NCBI GenBank assembly: GCA_030040995.1
Contig: JASHOS010000026.1
Span: 1-40,695 of the forward strand
Source of the DNA: Terriglobia bacterium
GTDB taxonomy: Bacteria; Acidobacteriota; Terriglobia; UBA7540
Length of the DNA stretch: 40,695 nt
Direction of reading: 5' to 3'
Below are positions 8,370 to 15,571 of the stretch, one piece after another. Position 1 is the first letter of the stretch. Each line of letters opens with the position of its first letter. The notes beneath the pieces were generated by a model. That model searched no databases, had not been told where the DNA came from, and saw only the letters and a list, made by a program, of their open reading frames with translations. Both the position numbers and the translations under genes were made by a program.

Positions 8370-8753
8370 TCATTTCGTCCCGTTGCCGTTCCAGCACTGA
8401 CCGCAGGCGTGGTCGTCCATCGCCTCGATGCGGACATATTCGACCGCTTCGTCCGCGATTTGCTTTATCGCGGAGATCCCGCCGACAAAAACTGCTTGCC
8501 GCGCCGCTTCCTGCGCCGTGCGCGGTAGCGCGCCGTCTGAGGCACCAAGCAGCGTGCTCTCGACCTTCTGCTCGACCTGGTCAGGCGCGAGGACGTCCTT
8601 CAACCCTTCGATTGCGGCGCCAGCCGCGCGTCCGCAGTTCCGAAGTTCCGAGTCCGGGGTCCCGGGTCCCCGGCTGCAGACCCCGGACTCCGGGATCCGG
8701 ACTTTTCTGACGCCCGCTTGCGCGCCCTGCGGCGCTCCGAGAGGCACATTCAC
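8370..8753 (-). CDS. Short phage protein, possible C-terminal relic of a gp30/SPP1 gp7-type head protein
   Basis: 127 residues, 24 bp downstream of the portal gene. Residues about 50-115 are helical (AAIEGLKDVLAPDQ ... ARQAVFVGGISAIKQIADEAVEYVRIEAMDD) and end in HACGQCWNGNGTK. The pattern 'A-V-E-Y-V-x-I-x-x-x-D-D-x-x-C-x-x-C' is similar to the C-terminal part of phage minor head proteins (Mu gp30/SPP1 gp7), which normally follow the portal gene. That family is usually some 300-400 residues, so this would be heavily shortened. Residues about 17-40 come from an ACTCCGGACTCCGG repeat at 8634-8702. Assignment is by position and a weak motif only. Confidence 0.5.
   Translation of the reverse strand: MNVPLGAPQGAQAGVRKVRIPESGVCSRGPGTPDSELRNCGRAAGAAIEGLKDVLAPDQVEQKVESTLLGASDGALPRTAQEAARQAVFVGGISAIKQIADEAVEYVRIEAMDDHACGQCWNGNGTK
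8634..8702. repeat. ACTCCGGACTCCGG micro-repeat inside a phage gene
   Basis: Alternating GTTCCGAAGTTCCGAGTCCGG and CCCCGGACTCCGGGATCCGG units capable of strong base pairing. It encodes part of the N-terminal third of the 127-residue protein (RIPESGVCSRGPGTPDSELR). Same family as 1493-1558 and 13485-13560. Confidence 0.65.
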
Positions 8754-8777
8754 GCCGCCAGCCGAATCGGGCTTCTA

Positions 8778-10637
8778 TTACTGCGCAATTTGCAAAATCT
8801 GCGGATCGCCCTCGACTTGGGCTGCGCGACGCGTGGCCGATCCCGCTCCCACGTTCCCGGCCGGCTTATTCGCCGCCGCGGCAATCGCGCCGCCGCTGCG
8901 GCCGCTCACCGAGCCGGCCAGCGTACCTATATCGATAGTCTCGCCGCGCGTCGCCACAATGCCTTCTGCGCTCTCTTCGGGCAGAGCGAACTTCTCGCGG
9001 ATGTGCTTGCGCACGTTGTTCTCGCTCACAATCAGGCCCTGCTGCGCCAGCGAAACCAAATCGCCGATCATGTCCGCCACGGAGCGCTCCTGCACGTTTC
9101 CGGCAACGAGGCGGGGACATGGCGCGTCGTCGCCAAAGTTCAGTGCTACCAGCCGCCGGATCGTCGAATTGGTAATATCGAGCGCGATCTGGTCAGCCAC
9201 GCTCTGCAATCCGAGCATGAAGAAGTCCGTAGCCGTCGCCCCTAGCGCACGCGATCCGTGCGCGCTTTGCCCAAGGTCCATAAACGTATTCAGCGCGGCG
9301 CGCGAAATCATTTCGTTATGGTGCTGGATGGAAGGCGCTGTGTCGCGCAGATTCCCCTGCAGCCCGACAATCCGAAATCCCGTCGTGGCATCTCCTGGCG
9401 GCTCAACCAGCCCCGTCGCCTCATGCGCGGCGAGCTGCGTCACATAGGAATAGGCCGCCTCTTTATCCTGGGCCGAAAAACCGGGAGCGAGGCGAAATAC
9501 CGGCACGCCCAGCGAGTTCCTCTCGTTGGCAATCGCGTCGAGGCGATAGAGCTTCGACTTGATGTACCAGTGCGGATACATCGCTCGCTGCAGCGCGATC
9601 CCCCAGAAGTTCGCGCCTTCCTGCTGATAAGTGAATCGCGCGATTTTATCCGCCGGAAGCAGGCAGTTGAGGAATTCCTGGCGGCGATAGCCGTATTGCT
9701 CGAGCGCCATCAGCGTCTCGCCATCCGCTTCGGTGTGCCAGCGATAGAACGTGAGCGGCAAGCGCGCGGGCAGGCAGCGCAGCCGAATCCTGTCTCCGTC
9801 CACCGTCCAAACGTCTTCATGAATCGCGCAGCCAAAATCGAGCATTAACAGAGCGTTGTAAATCACGCTGTGCCAGCTCTGCGAAACCCACGCGCCCGTC
9901 GATCCCTGGAACTCCAGGCCGCCAAACAAATTCTCCTTGACGAACTCCGCAACTTCTTTAGCTTTCGAGCCGGTTTGTTTACCCGTTCCCGTGCTCGCGG
10001 TCTTCGCTGATCGCTGACCGCTGACTGCTGACTGCTCTTCCTCCGGCATGATCTCCCACTTCGCGCTCAGAATCGGCAGCTTGCACGCCGCAAGCGTCGC
10101 TCGCACTTGCGCGTCCGAGCGCCGCATCTTCTCGTAAGTCGGGATTGCGTTCCGGCCCATCAGCTCGGCATTGTATTCGCCAAGATCGAGCAGGAATCCC
10201 GAGGTAATCGGCGTGCCGCTCACGCCAAACGTCGCATTGAAATCCCCCCGCGCCGCTCCTGTAGCGCCGACCTTCAGTTCGGCACCAATCCGCAAACTGC
10301 CCGGCACCGGCGCCCCCGCGGGGCGGAGCGGCGCGGTCACACCCGCGTTGCCGAAACCGCTGGGTGTCCCACGCGCGCCCTCGCTGGCACGCCTGTCGGG
10401 AAGGCCCATCGGATAAACGACCGGCGCGAGGTTCGCGCTCTGGCCGAACGCGCTCGGCGCGCTGGGTGTGATGCCCGTTGCGCCAAGCTCCGCATCCGCC
10501 AGCGCTACCGCGTGATCCTGCCGCTCTTGTAGCGCCGGTCTGTGACCGGCGCCTCCGACGATCTCCGCGCGCAGCGCTCGCAGCTCGCGGAGTAGCGCCT
10601 TCGTCTGATCGCCGTTATGTTTGCTCGCTCCCGTCAT
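8778..10637 (-). CDS. Mu gp29-like portal protein (DUF935 family)
   Basis: 619 residues. After about 140 low-complexity N-terminal residues, the segment SGTPITSGFLLDLGEYNAEL followed by YEKMRRSDAQVRATLAACKLPIL is characteristic of DUF935 portal proteins of Mu-like phages. Further family features are a Trp-rich block (GSTGAWVSQSWHSVIYNALLMLDFG), LPADKIARFTYQQEGANFWG, and a long helical section leading to NFGDDAPCPRLV. Twelve such subunits would form the DNA entry ring of the head. Mu gp29 is near 510 residues, so this one is longer at the N-terminus. A GGTCAGCGATCAGCG repeat (10003-10037) encodes the EQSAVSGQRSAK stretch that interrupts the early part. The gene lies between the C1A peptidase and the possible gp30 relic. 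Confidence 0.9.
   Translation of the reverse strand: MTGASKHNGDQTKALLRELRALRAEIVGGAGHRPALQERQDHAVALADAELGATGITPSAPSAFGQSANLAPVVYPMGLPDRRASEGARGTPSGFGNAGVTAPLRPAGAPVPGSLRIGAELKVGATGAARGDFNATFGVSGTPITSGFLLDLGEYNAELMGRNAIPTYEKMRRSDAQVRATLAACKLPILSAKWEIMPEEEQSAVSGQRSAKTASTGTGKQTGSKAKEVAEFVKENLFGGLEFQGSTGAWVSQSWHSVIYNALLMLDFGCAIHEDVWTVDGDRIRLRCLPARLPLTFYRWHTEADGETLMALEQYGYRRQEFLNCLLPADKIARFTYQQEGANFWGIALQRAMYPHWYIKSKLYRLDAIANERNSLGVPVFRLAPGFSAQDKEAAYSYVTQLAAHEATGLVEPPGDATTGFRIVGLQGNLRDTAPSIQHHNEMISRAALNTFMDLGQSAHGSRALGATATDFFMLGLQSVADQIALDITNSTIRRLVALNFGDDAPCPRLVAGNVQERSVADMIGDLVSLAQQGLIVSENNVRKHIREKFALPEESAEGIVATRGETIDIGTLAGSVSGRSGGAIAAAANKPAGNVGAGSATRRAAQVEGDPQILQIAQ
10003..10037. repeat. GATCAGCG/GGTCAGC micro-repeat inside the portal gene
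   Basis: Plus strand reads TTCGCTGATCGCTGACCGC then TGACTGCTGACTGC. In the portal frame it encodes QSAVSGQRSAK, a non-conserved insertion. The same family encodes the start of the fibre-like protein (8221-8250), and a variant lies upstream of the 58-residue gene near 12860-12893. Confidence 0.65.
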
Positions 10638-10652
10638 CCTATTAATCCAAAA

Positions 10653-11468
10653 TCAGACGCGCCATGGCTTCCCCAGGTGCCCTATCCACATGTCGAACTG
10701 AGAAAGGCTCGCATCACTCAAGAAGGCATACGGCATGAAGAAATCGCCCTTCGCGCCCCAGTCGGCGCCCCAGGAGTTGCGAATGACGAAGCAGCCGCCA
10801 TTCATCCTGTCGTCGTAGCCGTAGATCACGACTGCGTGGCCGCCAATGATTCGCTCCCCGGACGCCGGCATCGGCATCACGCCGTCCGGCCCGATCGACT
10901 CAAAAGACGCGTAAACCGTGAATCCAAGCTCGATCGCGTATCCGCTCGCGAGCACCGAACGCGCCGTATCGACGTCGAGAACGCGATGATAGGCGCCAAT
11001 CATGTACGCCGCAGCGTCGCTCAGGTCCCGCGCGCTATCATTCGCCGCTGCCGAGGCAAAAGCCTGCGCATTGTAGGGATCGTCCGAGCCGGGACAGACA
11101 CCGATCTTTGCAAGCACTCGGAAAGCGTCGCGCACCTGCGCCCCGTCGTCACTCTCCGGGTCTCCATCCAGCACCCGCTCCTGGTAATACAGGAATAGCC
11201 GCGACAGATCCTGATCGGGCGCTGAGTACTTCGCAAACCGCTGCGCGAGAAACCGGCGATAGAGGACGCCCGCATTCGCCGTGCAGCTCCCGAGCTGTCC
11301 CTGGTCATACACCGGAAGCTTCAAGCCCGCGAACACGTCGATCAAGTTCGGCAGCGGCGCGCCAGTTTCGCGTAGGGGAGTTACCTGTTGTGCTCCTATA
11401 AGCAGGTCGCGCCCGTCTGCCTTGTCCGGCTTGCGTCCCATCCCCTTCCCCAATTTTGGCGTCGTCAT
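10653..11468 (-). CDS. Papain-family (C1A) cysteine peptidase within the phage module
   Basis: 271 residues with a GGAG ribosome site before the ATG. The papain triad is complete. YDQGQLGSCTAN places the oxyanion Gln at 56 and the nucleophile Cys at 62. GGHAVVIYGYD gives His211, and FVIRNSWGADWG gives Asn231. There is no signal peptide and no obvious long propeptide; residues 1-50 (MGRKPDKADGRDLL) resemble the short leaders of bacterial stand-alone C1 enzymes. The gene sits 15 bp from the portal gene and is co-oriented with it, in a place where Mu has no peptidase. Possible roles are processing of a virion or secreted partner, or an injected effector; these are guesses. Peptidase identity is secure. 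Confidence 0.9.
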   Translation of the reverse strand: MTTPKLGKGMGRKPDKADGRDLLIGAQQVTPLRETGAPLPNLIDVFAGLKLPVYDQGQLGSCTANAGVLYRRFLAQRFAKYSAPDQDLSRLFLYYQERVLDGDPESDDGAQVRDAFRVLAKIGVCPGSDDPYNAQAFASAAANDSARDLSDAAAYMIGAYHRVLDVDTARSVLASGYAIELGFTVYASFESIGPDGVMPMPASGERIIGGHAVVIYGYDDRMNGGCFVIRNSWGADWGAKGDFFMPYAFLSDASLSQFDMWIGHLGKPWRV

Positions 11469-11571
11469 GCTCGCTCCACTCGCAGCTTTCAGCCCTTAGC
11501 GGGCGCCGTGGGTGATTCTGGCGCGCCGAGCTGCCTCACCGTCGCGCCGTTACTTCGCCTGCGTAGCCGCC

Positions 11572-11642
11572 GATCCGCAGATTGCGCAGATTACGGGATC
11601 ACACGCGCAATCTGCGAACCCTACGTAATCTGCGGACTGGCT
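11572..11642. repeat. AGATTGCGCAGATTACG micro-repeat in a 260-bp gap
   Basis: Contains CGCAGATTGCGCAGATTACG and the inverted GCGCAATCTGCG and CGTAATCTGCGG, so the transcript could fold into a long hairpin. The gap 11469-11730 otherwise shows no gene that can be supported; a short open stretch ending SGKKIE on the minus strand has no acceptable start codon. Confidence 0.6.
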
Positions 11643-11730
11643 CGGCGGTTCCTCATTCAATCTTTTTCCCTGATATCGTGAAGACCGTCAGGGCCAGCGG
11701 CAGGTCATGGATAACCCGCTTGGCTGATAG

Positions 11731-12282
11731 CTATTTCGCGAAAATTTGGTTGAACTCGTTCTGCAGAACACTCGGCTTGGGAGGTTTCGCCGCAGCCTTG
11801 TGCCCTCCTGCCAGCGAGGCTGGCGCTAGCGTCGGCGTAGTGGACGTGCTAGCCGGCAACAGCGCCTCGAGCTCCGCAAGCGTATTCACCGCGAGCGTCA
11901 CCGCAGCGTCCACTTTGCTTACGGTCGTCGGATCAGAAATGTGCAGCGCAGGCAAAATCTCATTCAGATTGTTCGCCGCGTCCTGCGCTGCCGCGTTAAT
12001 CTGCTGCAGCGTGGTGGTCGCGTCCGCGGAATTGTATTGCGTGAGCAGCGTATTGACGGTGTTGAGATCCGTCGTCGCCTGCTGCGCGTACTCGGCCACC
12101 ACGTTCTCCTGCGTGGTCGAAACGCCTTTGACTCCCGCGAGCGTGAGAATGCCGACGATGTCCTCAATGGCCGGCGTTAGCACCTGAATGTACTGCTCCG
12201 CCGTCGTGATCCAGCTTGTCGAACACGCCGCTGCCACCATCGCCAGCGCCAGCACCGAAACCAGCAAAAGTTTTGCCTTCAT
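11731..12282 (-). CDS. Small lipoprotein in the phage module
   Basis: 183 residues from an ATG with GGAGG six bases upstream. Residues 1-20 (MKAKLLLVSVLALAMVAAAC) form a lipoprotein signal with Cys20 as the likely lipidated residue. The rest is predicted mostly helical (ITTAEQYIQVLTPAIEDIVG, LNTVNTLLTQYNSADATTTL), followed by a Pro/Ala-rich hinge (STSTTPTLAPASLAGG) and a short C-terminal helix. No family recognised. Its position next to a holin-like protein suggests a spanin-like or envelope-associated role, but it is longer than typical Rz1 lipoproteins. It could also be a host-type lipoprotein carried as cargo. Confidence 0.65.
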   Translation of the reverse strand: MKAKLLLVSVLALAMVAAACSTSWITTAEQYIQVLTPAIEDIVGILTLAGVKGVSTTQENVVAEYAQQATTDLNTVNTLLTQYNSADATTTLQQINAAAQDAANNLNEILPALHISDPTTVSKVDAAVTLAVNTLAELEALLPASTSTTPTLAPASLAGGHKAAAKPPKPSVLQNEFNQIFAK

Positions 12283-12288
12283 TTTTCC

Positions 12289-12347
12289 TCCACAGATTTC
12301 GCAGATTTCGCAGATCGATCGGTGCAATCTGCGCAATCCGCGGATTT
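12289..12347. repeat. AGATTTCGCAGATTTCGC micro-repeat upstream of the lipoprotein
   Basis: Plus strand CAGATTTCGCAGATTTCGC then GCAATCTGCGCAATCCGCGG, an inverted arrangement like that at 11572-11642. It fills the gap between the holin-like and lipoprotein genes. Confidence 0.6.
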
Positions 12348-12525
12348 ACTTCGGAACGGGCGACTGCTTCAAATACAGCAGTGCGCCCGCGATTCCGCTC
12401 ACCAGCGCCATCACTCCGATGCCACGCAGGTCGCTGATTCTGGTAAGCGTCGCACCGCTCGCCGCCGTCGCGCCTGCGGAAATGAACGCTGCCAGTAATC
12501 CCTTCAGCCAAACTTGCCAACTCAT
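12346..12525 (-). CDS. Small two-helix membrane protein, holin-like
   Basis: 59 residues starting MSWQVWLKGLLAAF. Two hydrophobic helices are visible, about 8-24 (KGLLAAFISAGATAASG) and 35-53 (GIGVMALVSGIAGALLYL), joined by a short polar turn and followed by a charged tail. Size, topology and position in a phage cassette fit a holin, but small membrane proteins are hard to classify and no family is recognised. A start nine codons upstream is possible (MYGEQKGVL), with a poorer ribosome site choice between them. Confidence 0.55.
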   Translation of the reverse strand: MSWQVWLKGLLAAFISAGATAASGATLTRISDLRGIGVMALVSGIAGALLYLKQSPVPK

Positions 12526-12671
12526 CAACACGCCCTTTTGTTCGCCATACATCGCTTCAGCCTCGGATAACCACGACGAATCGCCTTTTGGTTCATCGTA
12601 CGATTTGTCTCGCCGGAAAGCCCGGGGGCGAGGACCTGCCGGAAGGCAGGCTCGCGCTGGCTATCAGCCCA

Positions 12672-12848
12672 TCACTGCTCCTTCGGAAGTACGGTTGAGT
12701 CCGGGCCCGTGTCGCCCACAATCTCTTTGCCTGCCTTCTTCGCAGCCTTACCCAAATCCTTGCCAGCTTGTTTTACGTCTTCGGTTACCGTTTCCGTGGC
12801 CTTCTTGATTCCACCGCCAACTTTCTTCAAGTCTTTCCCCAGTCCCAT
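12672..12848 (-). CDS. Lysine-rich amphipathic small protein
   Basis: 58 residues from an ATG with a perfect AGGAGG six bases upstream. The sequence is an amphipathic, Lys-rich helix series (KDLKKVGGGIKKATETVTED, KQAGKDLGKAAKKAGKEIVG) with an acidic tail, resembling late-embryogenesis-like or apolipoprotein-like helices. It lies directly downstream of the large terminase gene and upstream of the holin-like gene. No family can be named; membrane or DNA binding are possibilities only. Confidence 0.6.
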   Translation of the reverse strand: MGLGKDLKKVGGGIKKATETVTEDVKQAGKDLGKAAKKAGKEIVGDTGPDSTVLPKEQ

Positions 12849-12933
12849 GTTTCCTCCTGAAGCTCTCAGCATTCAGCGCTCAGCGCTCAGCAAGCAGGTT
12901 TTTGGATGGCTGCTGATGGCCGACCACTCACAA

Positions 12934-14472
12934 CTACAGAATCGCTTCTCGCATCCCCATCGCTACCGGGACGCCTACCGGACCGCCCACGTCAACGAGG
13001 TGATAGGTGGGCTGCTGCGCCGCTGTCTCCGCCATGCAAAACGCCCACCAGTGGTCCGCATGCCCATACTTCGCGTCGTGCTCCGTGTCGAACCGGAATT
13101 GACCTATAGCATTCTGGGTCCGCTTGACGGCATTGAAGGACATACGGACGTTTACATCGTCGGGTATTCGTACTTTCATCTCTTCCATCCTCCGTTTTCC
13201 ATACACCGCGAGAGCCTCTTTGACACCCTGGGTGAATTGCACGCCCTCTACTTTCGCGGGAAACTCGCAGGCTAGTTGTTCCGCGATTGCCAGGCCCATC
13301 CCTGACTGATCAATCTGAATGCGGCGGATGTGAGGCATGAGCGTCCGGACCTGCCGCAACTGCTCAGGAGTCGCCATATTTCGCATTTCAATCACCCCCC
13401 GCGTCCACGTCACGTCGCCCAGGAGCTCGCTCAGCCACACCACCGAAAGGTCGCGGTTACGAGCAATATCCCACCCCGCATAAAGTCCGGAGTCTCCAGT
13501 CCGCCGTCCGAGGTTGCTAACTGCGGACTCCGGACCGAGGACTGCGGACGCTTCCGAGGACACGCATTGTTGAAACAGTTCCGGGGAAATCCACTGGGCT
13601 CCGCCCGAGATGAACTCGCAACAAAATTCCTGCCGCCAGGCTTCGTCCTCAACGCCAGCTCGCAGAAGCTCCACGTTCACATTCATCCCCTCCCGCGCCG
13701 CCCGGTAAATATCGCACCAGTGTCCCGACCATGCGGAATGCCGCTCCTGAGGCGAGAGCACAACGGGCTGGGGCCCGCCATTCTCGATAGGCGGCGGGCT
13801 GGTGAGGCCTGCAGCCTTAGCAAGCTGGTAGAATTTTCCTTGCTGTCCATTTGGCGTCGAAATTACTTCAATCCCGAACCCGCGCGTAATGATCGGATAG
13901 AGCGCCGTATAGATTCTTTCCGCGTCAGCATGGAACGCAAATTCATCCAGGGAGACATTTCCCGTATAGCCGCGCGCCGTGTCCGGGTTCGCTGGCAGAC
14001 CGTAAATGACTGAGCCGTTCGGGAACCGGACTTCCAACTGCTTCGTCATGGTCCCTTCGAAAAAGCCCGACTCCTTGTATTGAGGCACCATGCCGCAAAA
14101 TCGAACGTGGTCCTGCACCTTTTCCATGAGCAAGTGCGATTGCCTTTCACCTTTGGAGAGAAAAATCCACGTCGTTTTTTTTTCCAGGCAACGCATAACC
14201 GCTCTCAGGGTTGCCGCAAACGAGTAGCCTGTCTGCCGCCCTTTAACAGCAATTTTGAGTGGAGAGTTGTCCTCCACCCACTCCCTTTGATAAGGCAGTA
14301 ACTGGGCCGCAGCTTTGAAGGGACCTAAATCGGCGGCTGCCCCTTCTTTCCTCGTCCTGCCACGTTTTTTGCGGCGCGGCATGGGAGCATCCGCCGGCGG
14401 ATTGCTCCGCGGCGCCGCCCGCTTCGCGTGGCGTTCATGTTTAGCGGAGCTAGCTTCCAGTTCGTGAGTCAT
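12934..14472 (-). CDS. Mu gp28-like terminase large subunit
   Basis: 512 residues; the start overlaps the end of the gp27-like gene by about 23 bp. It is the ATP-driven DNA packaging motor with a headful nuclease. ATPase part: a variant Walker A VKGRQTGYSF (76-85), Walker B GNVSLDEFAF (171-180) and the coupling motif EVISTPNG (202-209). Nuclease part, RNase H-like: YAGWDIARNRDLSVVW (Asp335), IQIDQSGMG (Asp388) and YGHADHWWAF (Asp473). These fit the Mu gp28 type. Residues about 306-330, just before the first nuclease Asp, are encoded by an ACTCCGGAC repeat (13485-13560) and look inserted. All catalytic residues are kept, so the protein could be active. Confidence 0.92.
   Translation of the reverse strand: MTHELEASSAKHERHAKRAAPRSNPPADAPMPRRKKRGRTRKEGAAADLGPFKAAAQLLPYQREWVEDNSPLKIAVKGRQTGYSFAATLRAVMRCLEKKTTWIFLSKGERQSHLLMEKVQDHVRFCGMVPQYKESGFFEGTMTKQLEVRFPNGSVIYGLPANPDTARGYTGNVSLDEFAFHADAERIYTALYPIITRGFGIEVISTPNGQQGKFYQLAKAAGLTSPPPIENGGPQPVVLSPQERHSAWSGHWCDIYRAAREGMNVNVELLRAGVEDEAWRQEFCCEFISGGAQWISPELFQQCVSSEASAVLGPESAVSNLGRRTGDSGLYAGWDIARNRDLSVVWLSELLGDVTWTRGVIEMRNMATPEQLRQVRTLMPHIRRIQIDQSGMGLAIAEQLACEFPAKVEGVQFTQGVKEALAVYGKRRMEEMKVRIPDDVNVRMSFNAVKRTQNAIGQFRFDTEHDAKYGHADHWWAFCMAETAAQQPTYHLVDVGGPVGVPVAMGMREAIL
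13485..13560. repeat. ACTCCGGAC micro-repeat inside the large terminase gene
   Basis: Units AGTCCGGAGTCTCCAGTCCG, ACTGCGGACTCCGGACCGAGG and GACTGCGGACGC. It encodes terminase residues about 305-330, immediately before the first catalytic Asp of the nuclease domain. Length keeps the reading frame. Confidence 0.68.
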
Positions 14473-15211
14473 CAGAAACAATTCCGTAAACTTCCTGGAT
14501 TCTCCGCAGCATCTCAGGGCTAAGGCTTGTTCCGCTGCGTTCTCGTTCCAGAGTCCCTTTGAGCTGCTCGAGTTTGCGTGAGGCCAGTTGCAACCTCGCT
14601 TTGTCAGCTTTCAATCGGGACTTCAGGATCTCCAACTCCAGGCCGGATCGCTCCAATTTGAGGCGGAAGGCATCTTCTTTCAGCTGAGAGTTTTCTTTCT
14701 GCTCTTTCGCTCGAATTGCGTGCTGTACGTCCCCTGTCACGTTTCGCCTCTTTAGCCCCAGAAGTCCCATCAGGAGAACCGTCTCTGCAAGATCGGATTG
14801 CGCTGATTCTGGGTTCGCAAAAGCCGCCTTCAGATTGTGCGAGGTTTGCATCAGGTGCTTAATTCGACTCTGCTGTAATGGCAGGTTGGACCGGAAATGG
14901 CTTTCGACTGCAGCCAACGTAATCTTGTGTCCGCCCAACTGATTTACTGCGTCCACTGTGTCCTCGAAAGTAGAACCCTCGGTCAACATTCGGTCCACCA
15001 TCCGCTTAAGCTCTTCTGGAAGGTCTTTCACGTCCGTGCAGCGCTTCAGCGCCCGGCGCTTGCCCGATGGTCTCCCTTCCTCTTCTTTCTTCCGTGGCTT
15101 CTTTGCCCTCGAAGTCGGTTCTGCCGCCGGACGACCCGGAGTTTGGCTTGGGCTCTTTTCCGCAGCCCGTGATTCATCGTCATTTGAGAGAACGCGTGCC
15201 TCAGATGTCAT
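14450..15211 (-). CDS. Mu gp27-like small terminase subunit (DUF3486 family)
   Basis: 253 residues with an ATGA overlap onto the upstream gp26-like gene. After a Lys/Arg/Pro-rich N-terminus (about 1-55), the segment DLPEELKRMVDRMLTEG followed by FEDTVDAVNQLGGHKITLAAVESHF matches the DNA-binding N-domain of DUF3486 proteins, which recognise packaging sites. The C-terminal half is a long coiled coil (KEQKENSQLKEDAFRLKLER, ADKARLQLASRKLEQLKGTL) as in the family. It is followed by the large terminase. The family is normally near 190 residues; the extra length is the basic N-terminal extension. Confidence 0.82.
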   Translation of the reverse strand: MTSEARVLSNDDESRAAEKSPSQTPGRPAAEPTSRAKKPRKKEEEGRPSGKRRALKRCTDVKDLPEELKRMVDRMLTEGSTFEDTVDAVNQLGGHKITLAAVESHFRSNLPLQQSRIKHLMQTSHNLKAAFANPESAQSDLAETVLLMGLLGLKRRNVTGDVQHAIRAKEQKENSQLKEDAFRLKLERSGLELEILKSRLKADKARLQLASRKLEQLKGTLERERSGTSLSPEMLRRIQEVYGIVSDDSRTGS

Positions 15212-15522
15212 TTTCCCGGCTCCAGGTAGATACCTTCGTCCTGGGGAAGCCGTCCGTCTCGATAGTCGATTCCTTTTGCGGTGATTTTCACCAAAGAGAC
15301 GTTACGAAAACTTCTAAATCCGCGCACTCCCTCAACTGCCACGAGACCTTTCTCGTTAAGGTAAGCGATGTGAAAGCTCAAGTCGTCCAGTGTCACGGGA
15401 TATCCAAAAAAATCGAGTTCGCCCTGCAGCAGGGGCAAGGTCGCTGACTGAGGGTAAATGAGCCCTAAGTAGTACAGGATTTTTCCTCGAATGATTTCCT
15501 TCTGTCGAAGCGAAGTCGCCAT
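15208..15522 (-). CDS. Winged-helix phage protein, Mu gp26-like
   Basis: 104 residues (start MATSLRQKEIIRGKIL; AGGAG and GGTGAG precede it). A start 13 codons upstream is possible. The fold pattern is helix-turn-helix plus wing: LPLLQGELDFFGYPVTLDDLSF, HIAYLNEKGLVAVEG, then SLVKITAKGIDYRDG. Such small proteins sit just before the gp27 gene in Mu-like phages, and the 'A-Y-L-N-E-K-G-L-V ... I-T-A-K-G' pattern is typical of them. It overlaps the next gene by four bases. Likely DNA-binding; its exact role in the phage is not known. Confidence 0.72.
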   Translation of the reverse strand: MATSLRQKEIIRGKILYYLGLIYPQSATLPLLQGELDFFGYPVTLDDLSFHIAYLNEKGLVAVEGVRGFRSFRNVSLVKITAKGIDYRDGRLPQDEGIYLEPGK

Positions 15523-15571
15523 ACTCACCTTCTCCTGGAGATGAAATCGAGTGACGCTCATCCGGAACGAT

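Noticed and set aside
8428-9447. 339-residue open frame on the plus strand
   Set aside because: Antisense to the portal gene and the neighbouring phage ORF, with Ser/Arg/Pro-rich low-quality sequence and no recognisable domain.
11640-11736. Short minus-strand frame ending in ISGKKIE
   Set aside because: Looks protein-like over about 24 residues but is bounded upstream by a stop and lacks ATG, GTG or TTG at a useful position.
11572-12347. Possible CRISPR-like array from repeated AGATTGCGCAGAT units
   Set aside because: Units are short, adjacent and lack constant-length unique spacers; no cas genes nearby.
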